Positions 7,010 through 16,700 of a stretch of DNA of 64,000 nucleotides are shown here, one piece after another. Positions within the stretch are counted from its first letter, which is position 1, and the number at the start of each line of letters is the position of its first letter. Under the pieces are notes generated by a model. That model made no database searches. It saw only the letters and a list, made by a program, of their open reading frames with translations, and was not told the DNA's origin. The stretch lies in contig NZ_MZXW01000042.1 of the NCBI RefSeq assembly GCF_004123905.1, forward strand, positions 1 to 64,000, written 5' to 3'. This DNA is from Bradyrhizobium betae (lineage in GTDB: Bacteria; Pseudomonadota; Alphaproteobacteria; Rhizobiales; Xanthobacteraceae). The position numbers and the translations under genes are program-made.

Positions 7010-8170
7010 ATGTCACGCGCGCCCAAACCGCTTCCGATCACCACGACACAGGCCCGGCAGATCTGGCTCCACGCCCAGAGGCTGGACGAGCGCGCACCGT
7101 TCGGGGAGGGCGCGCACGCCGTGGCGGATGCGATCGCCCATCTCGGCTATGTGCAGATCGACACCATCAACGTGATCGAGCGCAGCCACCACCACATCCT
7201 GTTCAGCCGCATCCCGTCGTACCGCCGTGCCGATCTGCGCCAGGCCCAGAGCGTCGACAGGAGCGTGTTCGAATACTGGACCCACGCGCTCTCTTATGTG
7301 CCGGCCAGTGACTTCCGCTTCTTCCTCCCTGCGATGCGTGAGCACCGCCGCGAGGGGCACAAATGGTACGCCTCGGTGAAGCCTGCCGACACGCGCAAGG
7401 TGATGCGGCGGCTGCGCGCCGGCCCGCTGACGATCCGGGATATCGAGGATGACGTGCTCACCGAGAGAGAGCACCTTTGGCAGAGCCGAAAGCCCTCGAA
7501 GCGCGCCTTGCAGCTCGCCTTCTACACGGGCGTCGCGACCGTCAGCGAGCGCCAGGGCATGCTCAAGACCTATGACCTGATGACGCGCCATTTCGGCTGG
7601 GACAAGCTGCCGAAGCCGGCATCGAGCAAGGACATCACGGCCTATCTGCTCGACCGCGCGCTGCGTTCGCAGGGCGTGGTGAGCCTGGATTCGATTTGCC
7701 ACCTGGATGCACCGAGCAAGAAGGCGGTGACCGGCCTGGTTGCCTCGCGTGTCCGCCGCGGCGAGCTCGTGCCCGTTGCGATCGAAGGCGCCGGCAAGCA
7801 GGAGCATTGGGCTGCGCCCGCGGCGTTGGAGATGCATGAGGTGTCGCCCGATCTGGTCCACATCCTCTCGCCGTTCGATCCCCTGATCATCCAGCGCAAG
7901 CGCACCAATCTCATCTTCGGCTACAATCATTTGTTCGAAGCCTATGTGCCGAAGGCCAAGCGCAAGCTCGGCTATTTCGCGCTTCCGGTGCTGGTCGGCG
8001 ACGAGATCGTCGCCGCGCTCGATCTGAAGACCGACCGGCAGGCAAAGAAGCTGTTGATGCAGAAATGGACCTGGGTCGGGCAGGGCAAGAAAACGGCTGG
8101 GCGCAAGGAGCTCAAACAGAAGATCGAGGACGAGCTCGACCGCTTCGAGCGGTTTCAATTGGCGGACTGA
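7010..8170 (+). CDS. YcaQ-family winged-helix DNA glycosylase
   Basis: 386 residues from the ATG at 7010; a TTG at 6998 is the alternative and neither has a good Shine-Dalgarno. The sequence fits the HTH_42/YcaQ family throughout: TTTQARQIWLHAQRL at the start, HLGYVQIDTINVIERSHHHILFSR, FEYWTHALSYVP, and LHILSPFDPLIIQRKRTNLIFGYNHLFEAYVP near residue 290. E. coli YcaQ removes alkylated bases and unhooks interstrand crosslinks. Gln49 and Asp51 (QID) sit where this family carries its catalytic Q-x-D or Q-x-Q motif, placing it with the YcaQ-like rather than the antibiotic self-resistance (AlkZ) branch. It ends 3 bases from the convergent oxidoreductase gene. Confidence 0.85.
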   Translation: MSRAPKPLPITTTQARQIWLHAQRLDERAPFGEGAHAVADAIAHLGYVQIDTINVIERSHHHILFSRIPSYRRADLRQAQSVDRSVFEYWTHALSYVPASDFRFFLPAMREHRREGHKWYASVKPADTRKVMRRLRAGPLTIRDIEDDVLTEREHLWQSRKPSKRALQLAFYTGVATVSERQGMLKTYDLMTRHFGWDKLPKPASSKDITAYLLDRALRSQGVVSLDSICHLDAPSKKAVTGLVASRVRRGELVPVAIEGAGKQEHWAAPAALEMHEVSPDLVHILSPFDPLIIQRKRTNLIFGYNHLFEAYVPKAKRKLGYFALPVLVGDEIVAALDLKTDRQAKKLLMQKWTWVGQGKKTAGRKELKQKIEDELDRFERFQLAD

Positions 8171-8173
8171 GCG

Positions 8174-9109
8174 TCATCGTCGACCTGCCTGCGGCCCGCC
8201 TTCGAGTTCGCCCGCGCCTCGCGCGGCAACATGCGCGTATCGGTCCAGCACTTCGTCGGCCGAATAGCTAGCACGTTGCGCAAACTCCTCCCGCAGGCCC
8301 AGCCGCGCCGAGACCTTCAAGCGCTCCGCCGTGGCGGTGGCCATCAGGGGATCGAGGCCCAATTCCCGCAAGCCCGCGGCCACGCCGTCCATTTCCACGG
8401 CGCGGCGCTCGGCGTGCAGCACGTCGGAGCGGACGCACATGTCCAGGAATTTGCTGAACTTGGTGGCATCCATCGATGTGCAGAGCCCGCGCATGGTTTC
8501 GTCGCGCACGCCGGCGAGAGTCGCGGCGGTCAGTGCTTCCACCAGCAGGGCCTCCATGCCCTTCGTCACCACGCTCCGCAGCATCTTCACGGCGGCTGCC
8601 GTTCCGGCTTCGGGTCCCGCCAGCTCGATACGGAAGCCGAGTGGCCTGAAGATGTCCGCGAAGCGCTCGGCGCCGCTGCCGGACGTGTAGAGCGTGACCG
8701 CGGCGCCGTAGAGATCGACCGATCCCATCAGGTTCGCATCCGCGAACACGCCGCCGCGCGCCTCGACGGCTTCCGCAACACGCTTCTTCGCGCGCGGCGT
8801 CGCCGCGTTGATGTCCACGACGAGAGAGCCGGGACGCACGATCCTGGATATGGCCTCGCCGGTCTCGGCTGCGACGGCAACGACGACCGCGGAAAATATC
8901 ACGTCCGCGTCGGCCAGATCGTCCAGCCGTTCGACGAGCGTAACGCCGCACCCTGCTGCCAGCGCGCGAAAGGCCTCGGAGTAGGGTGGAGCGTTGGTCT
9001 TGCCCTGACAGAAGGCGGCCATCGGTGCCCCTGTCTGAGCCGCGAGACGCGACGCGAAGCATCGCGCGGCCTCGCCAAATCCAACAAAAGCGATTTTGGG
9101 TTGTGGCAT
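8174..9109 (-). CDS. NAD(P)-dependent oxidoreductase of the beta-hydroxyacid / 6-phosphogluconate dehydrogenase type (DUF1932)
   Basis: 311 residues from the ATG at 9109. A Rossmann nucleotide-binding motif opens the protein (IAFVGFGEAA), followed by VVDINAATPR and a substrate-loop equivalent (ANLMGSVDLYG). The C-terminal half begins with KMLRSVVTKGMEALLVEAL, whose Lys matches the catalytic lysine position of this superfamily, and continues as a helical DUF1932-type domain. The substrate is unknown, probably a small hydroxyacid or sugar acid. It is transcribed away from the LacI gene, and two identical palindromes lie between them, so it is the likely target of that repressor. Confidence 0.82.
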   Translation of the reverse strand: MPQPKIAFVGFGEAARCFASRLAAQTGAPMAAFCQGKTNAPPYSEAFRALAAGCGVTLVERLDDLADADVIFSAVVVAVAAETGEAISRIVRPGSLVVDINAATPRAKKRVAEAVEARGGVFADANLMGSVDLYGAAVTLYTSGSGAERFADIFRPLGFRIELAGPEAGTAAAVKMLRSVVTKGMEALLVEALTAATLAGVRDETMRGLCTSMDATKFSKFLDMCVRSDVLHAERRAVEMDGVAAGLRELGLDPLMATATAERLKVSARLGLREEFAQRASYSADEVLDRYAHVAARGAGELEGGPQAGRR

Positions 9110-9187
9110 GGCTGAGATGTCTCCGGACCTGTCCGATGAGGAGGCGGTGCGCCCTGCCACATACTGGCAAGTCCAGCGCCGGAGTCA

Positions 9188-9201
9188 ATGAACCGGTTCA
9201 T
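9188..9201. promoter_or_regulatory. LacI-family operator, site 1
   Basis: ATGAACCGGTTCAT is a perfect 14-base palindrome with the central CG typical of LacI/GalR-family operators. It lies 79 bases upstream of the oxidoreductase start and is repeated exactly at 9284-9297. Confidence 0.82.
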
Positions 9202-9283
9202 CATAACGCGATCTCTGGCCGAATGGTCTCGCGCATATGCTCAATTAATAGCCAAAAATTAGTGAGAGCGCTTGCTCGAAGCG

Positions 9284-9297
9284 ATGAACCGGTTCAT
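9284..9297. promoter_or_regulatory. LacI-family operator, site 2
   Basis: This is an exact second copy of ATGAACCGGTTCAT, 96 bases (centre to centre) from the first and only 8 bases before the LacI gene start, where binding would block its translation-proximal promoter region. A further AGCGCT-centred imperfect palindrome lies between them near 9265-9275. Confidence 0.82.
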
Positions 9298-9305
9298 AAA
9301 GGGGC

Positions 9306-10340
9306 ATGTCGTTACAGTCACGGCGCCCGCAAACCGTAAAAGTCAGGGACGTCGCCCGGGAAGCCGGCGTCGCGGTTGGCACGGTGTCCCGCGTGCTCAA
9401 TGACCATCCCACGGTGACCCGCGAGCTGCGCGAGCGCGTCGAACGGGCCATGGCCGATCTCGGCTATGAGGTCGACGTCACGGCGCAGAGCATGCGTGCG
9501 GGACGGTCGCGGCTGGTGGCCTGCGCCATTCGCGATTTCGACATCCCGCGCTTCGCGCTGTTCATCAAGGAGGCCGAGGCGGTGTTGCGTGAGGCCGGCT
9601 ATACCTTGCTTCTGGCGAGCACGACCAATCGCCCGGACGTGGAGATCTCCCTGCTGCGTGCCTTCCGCAGGCGCCGGGTCGACGGCGTGATGATGACGCT
9701 GAGCGATGAGGAGCACCGCGACGTGCGTCAGGCGCTGTCGGAGGCTCCGATGCCGGTCCTGCTCATCGACAGGGACTGCGTCGGAGCGCTCGATCGCGTC
9801 ACCGCCGATCATCGCCAGGGCGCGCGTCTTGCGACGGGGCATCTGCTTGGTCTCGGACACCGTCGGATCGCCATGCTCGTTGGCGATACCAAGGCCTTTC
9901 CGTCGCGAAGCCGCCTCGAAGGATTTCGCGAGGCTCATGCAGCGGCGGGCATCGCGCCCGATTCGCGGCTTGTGCGGGACAACGTGCTCTCGAGCGAAGA
10001 CGCCTACCGGGCGACGGCGTCGCTCATGGGGGGAACGAATACCCCGACGGCTCTCTTCGTCGCGGCGATGGACATGCTTGGCGGCTGCCTGAGAGCGCTG
10101 CGGACGATGGGCCTTGCCGTCGGAGACCGGCTCTCGGTGGTCGCCGGGAGCGACTCGGATCTTGCCGAGTTGCATACACCGCCCATTACGTCGATCGAGT
10201 GGGATCTGGCGGCCATGGGCCGCCACGCCGCGATCATGCTTTTGGAGCGAATGCGGGGAGACGAGATCGAGCGCGGCCGTGGTCTCACAGTGCCCACGGA
10301 GTTGATCATTCGCGGGTCGAGCCGGCCTCCTGCGAATTGA
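9306..10340 (+). CDS. LacI/GalR-family transcriptional regulator
   Basis: 344 residues. The N-terminal helix-turn-helix is textbook (VKVRDVAREAGVAVGTVSRVLNDHPTVTRELRERV), followed by the hinge (YEVDVTAQSMRAGRS) and a periplasmic-binding-like effector domain (VDGVMMTLSDEEH, LLIDRD, GHRRIAMLVGD, GFREAH, DRLSVVAGSDSDLAE). The effector cannot be predicted. The gene starts 8 bases after one of the two identical palindromes and is divergent from an oxidoreductase gene. Autoregulation plus control of that gene is the simplest reading. Its 3' end overlaps the convergent DUF2809 gene by 35 bases. Confidence 0.93.
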   Translation: MSLQSRRPQTVKVRDVAREAGVAVGTVSRVLNDHPTVTRELRERVERAMADLGYEVDVTAQSMRAGRSRLVACAIRDFDIPRFALFIKEAEAVLREAGYTLLLASTTNRPDVEISLLRAFRRRRVDGVMMTLSDEEHRDVRQALSEAPMPVLLIDRDCVGALDRVTADHRQGARLATGHLLGLGHRRIAMLVGDTKAFPSRSRLEGFREAHAAAGIAPDSRLVRDNVLSSEDAYRATASLMGGTNTPTALFVAAMDMLGGCLRALRTMGLAVGDRLSVVAGSDSDLAELHTPPITSIEWDLAAMGRHAAIMLLERMRGDEIERGRGLTVPTELIIRGSSRPPAN

Positions 10341-10794
10341 GCTTGCCGCGCCGGCGCGAGATCGGATTTCTCGCAACGCGATCGTCCAGCCAGACGCCGA
10401 ACGCAATCCCGACCGCGTAAGCCACCAGATTCCACAGCGAGAAGATGCGCCCGAGCAGCAGTGCGCCGGCCGTGGTGAGCCGGAATGCATCGAGCCATGG
10501 CGTGTGCACGAGCCGGGAAAGCTCGACCACGACGGCGATGGCCATCGCGATAGCTGCAATCTGCGCCCGCGACAGCCGCGGCAGCAAAACCCCGACCAGC
10601 AAGAACACCATCGTCGCCCACAGCAGCGAGCCGCCATACTTCACCACGAAGGCGGGGAGCCCGAGCGGAAAGCCGTACCAGCGCAAGCCCAGTCCGGAGG
10701 CGATCACGACCAGCGCGAGTGCGGCGCGGATCAATGAACGCTGCCGCAGCGCAATGGGGTTGACCGGCTGCGCCCCGTGCATCGCTTGCTCCAT
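10306..10794 (-). CDS. DUF2809-family integral membrane protein
   Basis: 162 residues with four hydrophobic segments: ALALVVIASGLGLRWYGFPL, WATMVFLLVGVLLP, IAAIAMAIAVVVELS and SLWNLVAYAVGIAFGVWL. The combination VVELSRLVHTPWLDAFRLTTAGALLLGRIFSLWNLVAYAVGI is characteristic of DUF2809, a family of unknown function resembling VanZ-type membrane proteins. The last 35 bases overlap the convergent LacI gene end. It is divergent from the MFS permease with a 67-base gap. There is nothing to suggest a substrate. Confidence 0.78.
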   Translation of the reverse strand: MEQAMHGAQPVNPIALRQRSLIRAALALVVIASGLGLRWYGFPLGLPAFVVKYGGSLLWATMVFLLVGVLLPRLSRAQIAAIAMAIAVVVELSRLVHTPWLDAFRLTTAGALLLGRIFSLWNLVAYAVGIAFGVWLDDRVARNPISRRRGKLNSQEAGSTRE

Positions 10795-10861
10795 TGACTC
10801 TTTGCCCGTGATGCTGAAAACCCCGGATCAGCTCACAAAAGCAACAACCCGGGGGGAAGCC

Positions 10862-12187
10862 ATGAGCCAGACCACGACCTATGCCGGTTCCACCGGCGCT
10901 GCCAAGTCGGAAATCGAGACCTCGACCATTCGCGCCATCTCCTGGCGCCTGATTCCGTTTCTGGTGCTGGCCTACTTCTTCTCCTATCTCGACCGCGTCA
11001 ATCTCGGCTTCGCCGCGCTGACCATGAACGCGGAGCTGAAGTTCACGCCGCTGATCTTCTCCTGGGGCGCCGGCATCTTCTTCATCGGCTATTTCATCTT
11101 CGAGGTGCCGAGCAATCTGGCGCTGGAGAAGTTCGGCGCGAGCCGCTGGATCGCCCGCATCATGGTGACCTGGGGCATCATCTCGGCGCTGATGGCGATG
11201 GTGAGCGGTGTCACCAGCTTCTACGTCCTGCGCTTCCTGCTCGGCGTCGCTGAGGCCGGCTTCTTCCCCGGCATCATCCTTTATCTGACCTATTGGTACC
11301 CGGCCGAGTATCGCGCCCGCTTCCTTGCCGCCTTTGCCATCGCCGTGCCGATTTCGACCGTGATCGGCGCGCCGATCTCGGGCCTGTTGCTCGGGCTCGA
11401 CGGTGCCATGGGCCTGAAGGGCTGGCAGTGGCTGTTCATTCTCGAGGGCATCCCCTCGGTGCTGCTCGGCATCGTCACCTGGTTCTATCTCACCGACAGG
11501 CCCGAGAAGGCCGACTGGCTCTCGGCTGAGCAGAAGGCCTGGCTCAAGGCGAAGCTCGACGCCGAGATCGCGGCCAAGCAGGCCGTCAAGCATCTGTCGC
11601 TCGGCGAAGCGCTGTCCTCGCCGAAGGTGATCATGCTGAGCCTGGTCTATTTCGGTTTCGTCGGCGCGCTCTACGGCATGCAATTCTGGCTGCCGCAGAT
11701 CGTCAAGGCGTTCGGTCTCACCAATGCGCAGACCGGCTTCGTCACCGCGATCCCCTATGTGTTCGGCACCATCGCGATGATCCTGTGGGCGCGGCACTCG
11801 GACGCCACGCGCGAGCGCGTGATGCATGTCGGTGCGCCCATGATCCTGATCGCCATCGCGCTCGCCATCTCAAGCTATCTCACCGACCCCACCATGACGA
11901 TGGTGGCGCTGACCTTCGCCGCCATCGGCGTGTTCTGCGTCTTCGGCGTGTTCTGGACCCTGCCGACCGCCTGGCTGTCGGGCACCGCGGCGGCAGGCGC
12001 CATCGCGCTGATCAACTCGATCGGCAATCTCGCCGGTTTCGGTGGTCCCTATCTGATCGGCTGGGTCAAGGAAGCCACCGGCCAGACCTCGACCGGCTTG
12101 CTCGTGCTCGCCGTGCTGCCCCTGATCGCCAGCATTTTGGTCTTCGTCGGCGGCCACGAGACCAAGCACGAGTTTGTGGGCCGGTAA
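10862..12187 (+). CDS. MFS permease, anion:cation symporter (ACS) type
   Basis: 441 residues with 12 predicted membrane helices. The ATG at 10862 follows GGGGGGAAGCC and is clearly preferred over the in-frame ATG at 10811. Family marks include SYLDRVNLGFAALTMN in helix 1, FFIGYFIFEVPSNLALEKFGASRWIARIM, AEAGFFPGIILYLTYWYP and the long central cytoplasmic loop LTDRPEKADWLSAEQKAWL. ACS-family members carry organic anions such as phthalate, tartrate, glucarate or hydroxyphenylacetate. No catabolic gene is adjacent to narrow the substrate. Confidence 0.9.
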   Translation: MSQTTTYAGSTGAAKSEIETSTIRAISWRLIPFLVLAYFFSYLDRVNLGFAALTMNAELKFTPLIFSWGAGIFFIGYFIFEVPSNLALEKFGASRWIARIMVTWGIISALMAMVSGVTSFYVLRFLLGVAEAGFFPGIILYLTYWYPAEYRARFLAAFAIAVPISTVIGAPISGLLLGLDGAMGLKGWQWLFILEGIPSVLLGIVTWFYLTDRPEKADWLSAEQKAWLKAKLDAEIAAKQAVKHLSLGEALSSPKVIMLSLVYFGFVGALYGMQFWLPQIVKAFGLTNAQTGFVTAIPYVFGTIAMILWARHSDATRERVMHVGAPMILIAIALAISSYLTDPTMTMVALTFAAIGVFCVFGVFWTLPTAWLSGTAAAGAIALINSIGNLAGFGGPYLIGWVKEATGQTSTGLLVLAVLPLIASILVFVGGHETKHEFVGR

Positions 12188-12422
12188 GGAAGCTTTGTGG
12201 ATGGGCAAAGGCGCGCTCTTCCGCGCCGTGCCCACCATCATCTCCCGGGCCAACGTGGTGGGTACGTTGCGCTTGCCCGCACTACAATCACACCTTCCCG
12301 AGGCCTTCCTCGCAATCCTTACCACCCCTTAACGATCACGCTTTCCTGATGACTGACGAATATTGACTTTCATCAGTGATTAGTCGACATTCCTCTCATT
12401 GCAGCGGCAGGAGTGTCCTTCG

Positions 12423-13529
12423 ATGTTCGTTCGGTCAGTTTTATCGAGCTATTCCAGGCTCTTTGCAGGTGTCTCACTTGCGTTGATGGCAGCCTCCCTG
12501 GCCGGGTGCAATGATACCGTGGCGCAAAAGGCCGAGCCGCCGCGGCCGGTTCTGGTCGCAACCGCGCATTATGATGCCGAGACGCCGGAGCGCAGCTTCG
12601 TCGGCACCGTCAGGCCCCGGATCGAGAGTGATCTCGGTTTCCGCGTCGCCGGCAAAGTTGCAAAACGCCTTGTGGAAGTCGGCCAGACCGTCGAAATCGG
12701 CCAGCCGCTCGCGACCCTCGACGAGGTCGATCTGAAGCTCCAGGCCGAACAGTCCGTCGCCGAGCAGACCGCCGCGACTGGCGTGCTGGCCCAGGCGGCC
12801 GCCGCCGAGCAGCGCGCCAAGGATCTGAAGGCCAAGGGCTGGACCACGGATGCGGCTATGGATTCGAGCCGCGCCGCCGCCGATGAGGCCCGCGCGCGCC
12901 TGGACCGTGCCGTCCGCTCGGTCGAGCTCACCAAAAATTCCCTTTCCTACGCGACGCTCAACGCCGACGCCCGTGGCGTCGTCACCGCAACGCTGATCGA
13001 GCCCGGCCAGGTGGTTGCCGCAGGCCAAACCTCGATCCGCGTCGCCCGCTTTGCCGAAAAGGAAGCGGTCGTCGCGATCCCTGAGACGCTGGTCGGACGT
13101 GCCAAATCGGGCGCCGCCAGCGTCACTCTTTGGTCCGAGCCGGACAAGAAGTACACGGCCAAGCTGCGCGAGATCGCGCCGACGGCAGATCCGGCCACAC
13201 GCACCTATCTCGCAAAGTTCTCTTTGCCCGAGGCCGACGACAAGGTTGCGCTCGGCATGACCGCGACGCTGACGCTGTCGGACGCCGCGACCGAGCGCGT
13301 CGCGCGGCTGCCGCTGTCGGCGCTGTTCAACGAAGGCGGCAAGCCCTCCTTCTACGTCGTCGACGACAACGGCGGTATCACGCTGAAGCCGGTGACGGTG
13401 AAGTCCTACGAGAGCAACGACGTCGTCATCACCAGCGGTGTGGAAGAGGGCGCCAAGATTGTCGCCCTCGGTGTGCAGAAGCTCGATCCGGGCCAACGGG
13501 TGCGGATCGTCTCGTCGCTGTCCTTCTAA
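12423..13529 (+). CDS. RND efflux periplasmic adaptor (membrane fusion) lipoprotein
   Basis: 368 residues from the ATG at 12423, which has GGAG 9 bases upstream; a longer TTG-initiated form at 12399 is possible. The signal peptide ends in a lipobox (LMAASLAGCND), so the protein is probably lipid-anchored. The barrel-sandwich/lipoyl halves are seen in FRVAGKVAKRLVEVGQTVEIGQPLATLD and LNADARGVVTATLIEPGQVVAAGQ, with a coiled-coil hairpin between them and a beta-barrel and membrane-proximal domain after (LPLSALFNEGGKPSFYVV). It links the inner-membrane pump encoded next to an outer-membrane channel that is not encoded nearby. Confidence 0.92.
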   Translation: MFVRSVLSSYSRLFAGVSLALMAASLAGCNDTVAQKAEPPRPVLVATAHYDAETPERSFVGTVRPRIESDLGFRVAGKVAKRLVEVGQTVEIGQPLATLDEVDLKLQAEQSVAEQTAATGVLAQAAAAEQRAKDLKAKGWTTDAAMDSSRAAADEARARLDRAVRSVELTKNSLSYATLNADARGVVTATLIEPGQVVAAGQTSIRVARFAEKEAVVAIPETLVGRAKSGAASVTLWSEPDKKYTAKLREIAPTADPATRTYLAKFSLPEADDKVALGMTATLTLSDAATERVARLPLSALFNEGGKPSFYVVDDNGGITLKPVTVKSYESNDVVITSGVEEGAKIVALGVQKLDPGQRVRIVSSLSF

Positions 13530-13540
13530 GTTTACGAGTT

Positions 13541-13650
13541 CGTCGTTGCGAGGAGAGTTTCGGCCCAAGCGCAAATGCTGGGGCTGAAGCGGCGAAGCGA
13601 TCCAGAACCTGCCCAGCCCCCTGGGTTGCTTCGCTGCCTCGCGACGACGG
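13541..13650. repeat. Palindromic intergenic repeat, family A, diverged copy
   Basis: It starts CGTCGTTGCGAGGAG and ends GCCTCGCGACGACGG, with inner arms GAAGCGATCCAG and CTGGGTTGCTTCGC. It sits between adaptor and pump genes of one efflux operon and could form a long hairpin in the mRNA. Confidence 0.75.
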
Positions 13651-13704
13651 TTTGAACAGAATGGCTGTCGTTTTTAACAACTGGATCGTCTTTCGGAGAG
13701 TGCG

Positions 13705-16700
13705 ATGAAGCGCTTCAACCTTTCGGCCTGGGCTGTCAGCCATCCGACGCTGGTCCTGTTCCTGATGCTTGTGCTCGGCGTCGCCGGCTTCTTCTCCTAT
13801 CAGAAGCTCGGCCGCGCCGAGGATCCGTTCTTCACGGTGAAGGTGGTCAACGTCTCCGTGCTGTGGCCGGGCGCGACCGCACAGGAAATGCAGGCGCAGG
13901 TCGCCGACCCCATCGAGAAGAAGATCCAGGAGCTGCCCTATTTCGAGAAGGTGCAGACCTATTCGAAGCCCGGTTTCACCGCGCTCCAGGTCACCTTCCG
14001 CGACTCGACGCCGCCGAAGGACGTGCCCTATCTCTTCTACCTGCTGCGCAAGAAGCTCGCGGACGTGCAGGGCCAGCTGCCCTCCGGCATCCTGGGACCC
14101 GTCGTCAATGACGAGTTCTCCGACGTCGATTCCATCCTCTACATGATGACCGGCGACGGCGCCGACTATGCCCAGCTCAAGAAGGTGTCCGAAGGATTCC
14201 GTCAGCGCCTGTTGAAGGTGCCGGGCGTGACCAAGGTCGACGTCTACGGCAATCAGGACGAGCGCATCTTCGTCGAATTCAGCCACGCCAAGCTCGCCAC
14301 CCTCGGCATCACGCCGCAGGCGCTGTTCGATTCGCTCGCCAAGCAGAACAACGTGACGGCGGCCGGCACGGTCGAGACCTCGTCGCAGCGCGTGCCGCTG
14401 CGCGTCACCGGCGCGCTCGACGGCGCCAAGGCCGTCGCCGAGACGCCGGTCGAGAGCAACGGCCGCGTGTTCCGTCTCGGCGATATCGCGACCGTCACCC
14501 ACGGCTATGTCGATCCGCCGAGCTTCGTCGTGCGCCAGGAAGGCAAGGCCGCGATCGGCATCGGTGTCGTCACCGCCAAGGGCGCCAACATCCTCGATCT
14601 CGGCAAGGAGGTCGAGAAGGCGACCGCCGAATTCATGAAGGCGGTGCCGCAGGGCGTCGACGTCAAGCTGATTGCCGATCAGCCCAAGGTGGTCGAGCAC
14701 GCCGTCGGCGAGTTCGTGCACTCCTTCATGGAAGCGCTCGTCATCGTGCTGTTCGTCTCGTTCCTGGCACTCGGCTGGCGCACCGGCATCGTGGTCGCGC
14801 TGTCCGTGCCGCTGGTGCTCGGCATCGTCTTCATCGTCATGAACGTGATGTCGCTCGACCTGCACCGCATCACACTCGGTGCGTTGATCATCGCGCTCGG
14901 CCTGCTCGTCGACGACGCCATCATCGCGGTCGAGATGATGGTGGTGAAGATGGAGCAGGGCTGGGACCGCATGCGTGCGGCGTCCTTTGCCTGGGAATCA
15001 ACTGCGTTTCCGATGCTCACGGGAACGCTGGTCACGGCCGCTGGCTTCCTCCCCATCGGCTTTGCCAATTCCGCGGTCGGCGAATATGCCGGCAGCATCT
15101 TCTGGATCGTGGCGATCGCGCTGGTTGCGTCCTGGTTCGTGGCCGTGATCTTCACGCCCTATATCGGCGTGATGCTGCTGCCCAACATCAAGGTGCACCA
15201 CAATCACGATCCGCACGCGGTCTATGAGACCCGCATGTACCGCAGCCTGCGCGCCATCATTCAGTGGTGCGTCAATCATCGCATTACCGTCGTGGCAGCG
15301 ACCGTCGGTGTCTTCATTGCCTCGATCGTCGGCTTCGGCCACGTCCAGCAGCAGTTCTTCCCGCTGTCGGAGCGGCCCGAGCTGTTCCTCCAGCTGCGTC
15401 TGCCCGAGGGCACCGCCTTCAACGTCACCGAGAAGTCCGTGAAGAAGGCCGAGACGCTGCTGAAGGACGACAAGGACATCGACACCTATACCGCCTATGT
15501 CGGCCAGGGCTCGCCGCGCTTCTGGCTCGGCCTCAACCCGCAGCTACCGAACGAGGCCTTTGCCGAGATCGTCATCGTCGCCAAGGGTGTCGAGGCGCGC
15601 GAGCGCATCAAGGCCAAGATCGAGAACGCGGCTGCCGAGGGTTTCCTGTCCGAGGCGCGGGTGCGCGTCGACCGCTTCAATTTCGGTCCGCCGGTCGGCT
15701 TCCCCGTCCAGTTCCGCGTGATCGGCCCCGACGCCAACAAGGTGCGCGAGATCGCCTATCAGGTCCGCGACGTCATGCGGCAGAACAAGAGCGTCAAGGA
15801 CGTCCAGCTCGACTGGAACGAGCAGTCGCCGTTCCTCAAGCTCGTCGTCGACCAGGATCGCGCCCGCGCCATGGGCCTGACCCCGCAGGACGTCTCGCAG
15901 GCACTCGCGCTGCTGATCTCGGGCACGCCGGTCACGACCATCCGCGACGGCATCGAGAAGGTCGGCGTGGTCGCGCGCGCGGTCCCGTCCGAACGCCTCG
16001 ACCTCGGCGGCGTCGGCGATCTCACCATCACCTCGCGTAACGGCGTGGCCGTGCCGCTCCAGCAGGTCGCCAAGATCGAATATGCCCACGAAGAGCCGAT
16101 CATGTGGCGGCGTAACCGCGACATGGCGATCACCGTGCGCTCCGACGTCGTCGACGGCGTGCAGGCGCCCGATGTCACCGGCCAGATCACGCCGAAGCTG
16201 CAGGCGATCAAGGACAACCTCGAGCCGGCCTACCGTATCGAGCCGGGCGGTGCGTTCGAGGAATCCGCCAAGGGCAACGCCTCGATCTTCATCCTCTTCC
16301 CGCTGATGGTCATGGTGATGCTGACGCTGCTGATGTTCCAGCTGCAGAGCTTCTCGCGCCTGATCCTGGTGTTCCTGACCGCGCCGCTCGGCATCGTCGG
16401 CGCCTCCTTCGGGCTCAACATTGCCAATGCCCCGTTCGGCTTCGTGGCGCTGCTCGGCCTGATCGCGCTCGCCGGCATGATCATGCGCAACGCGGTCATC
16501 CTGGTCGACCAGATCGAGACCGACGTCTCGCACGGTCTCACCCGCCGCGAGGCGATCGTGGAGGCCACCGTCCGCCGTGCCCGTCCGGTGGTGCTGACGG
16601 CGCTCGCCGCGATCCTGGCCATGGTCCCGCTGTCGCGCTCGGCCTTCTGGGGCCCGATGGCGATCACGATCATGGGAGGACTGTTTGTCGCGACATTCCT

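Noticed and set aside
10004..11827. A 607-codon minus-strand frame across the LacI and MFS genes
   Set aside because: It is a high-GC shadow; the plus-strand LacI helix-turn-helix and the MFS helices explain the region.
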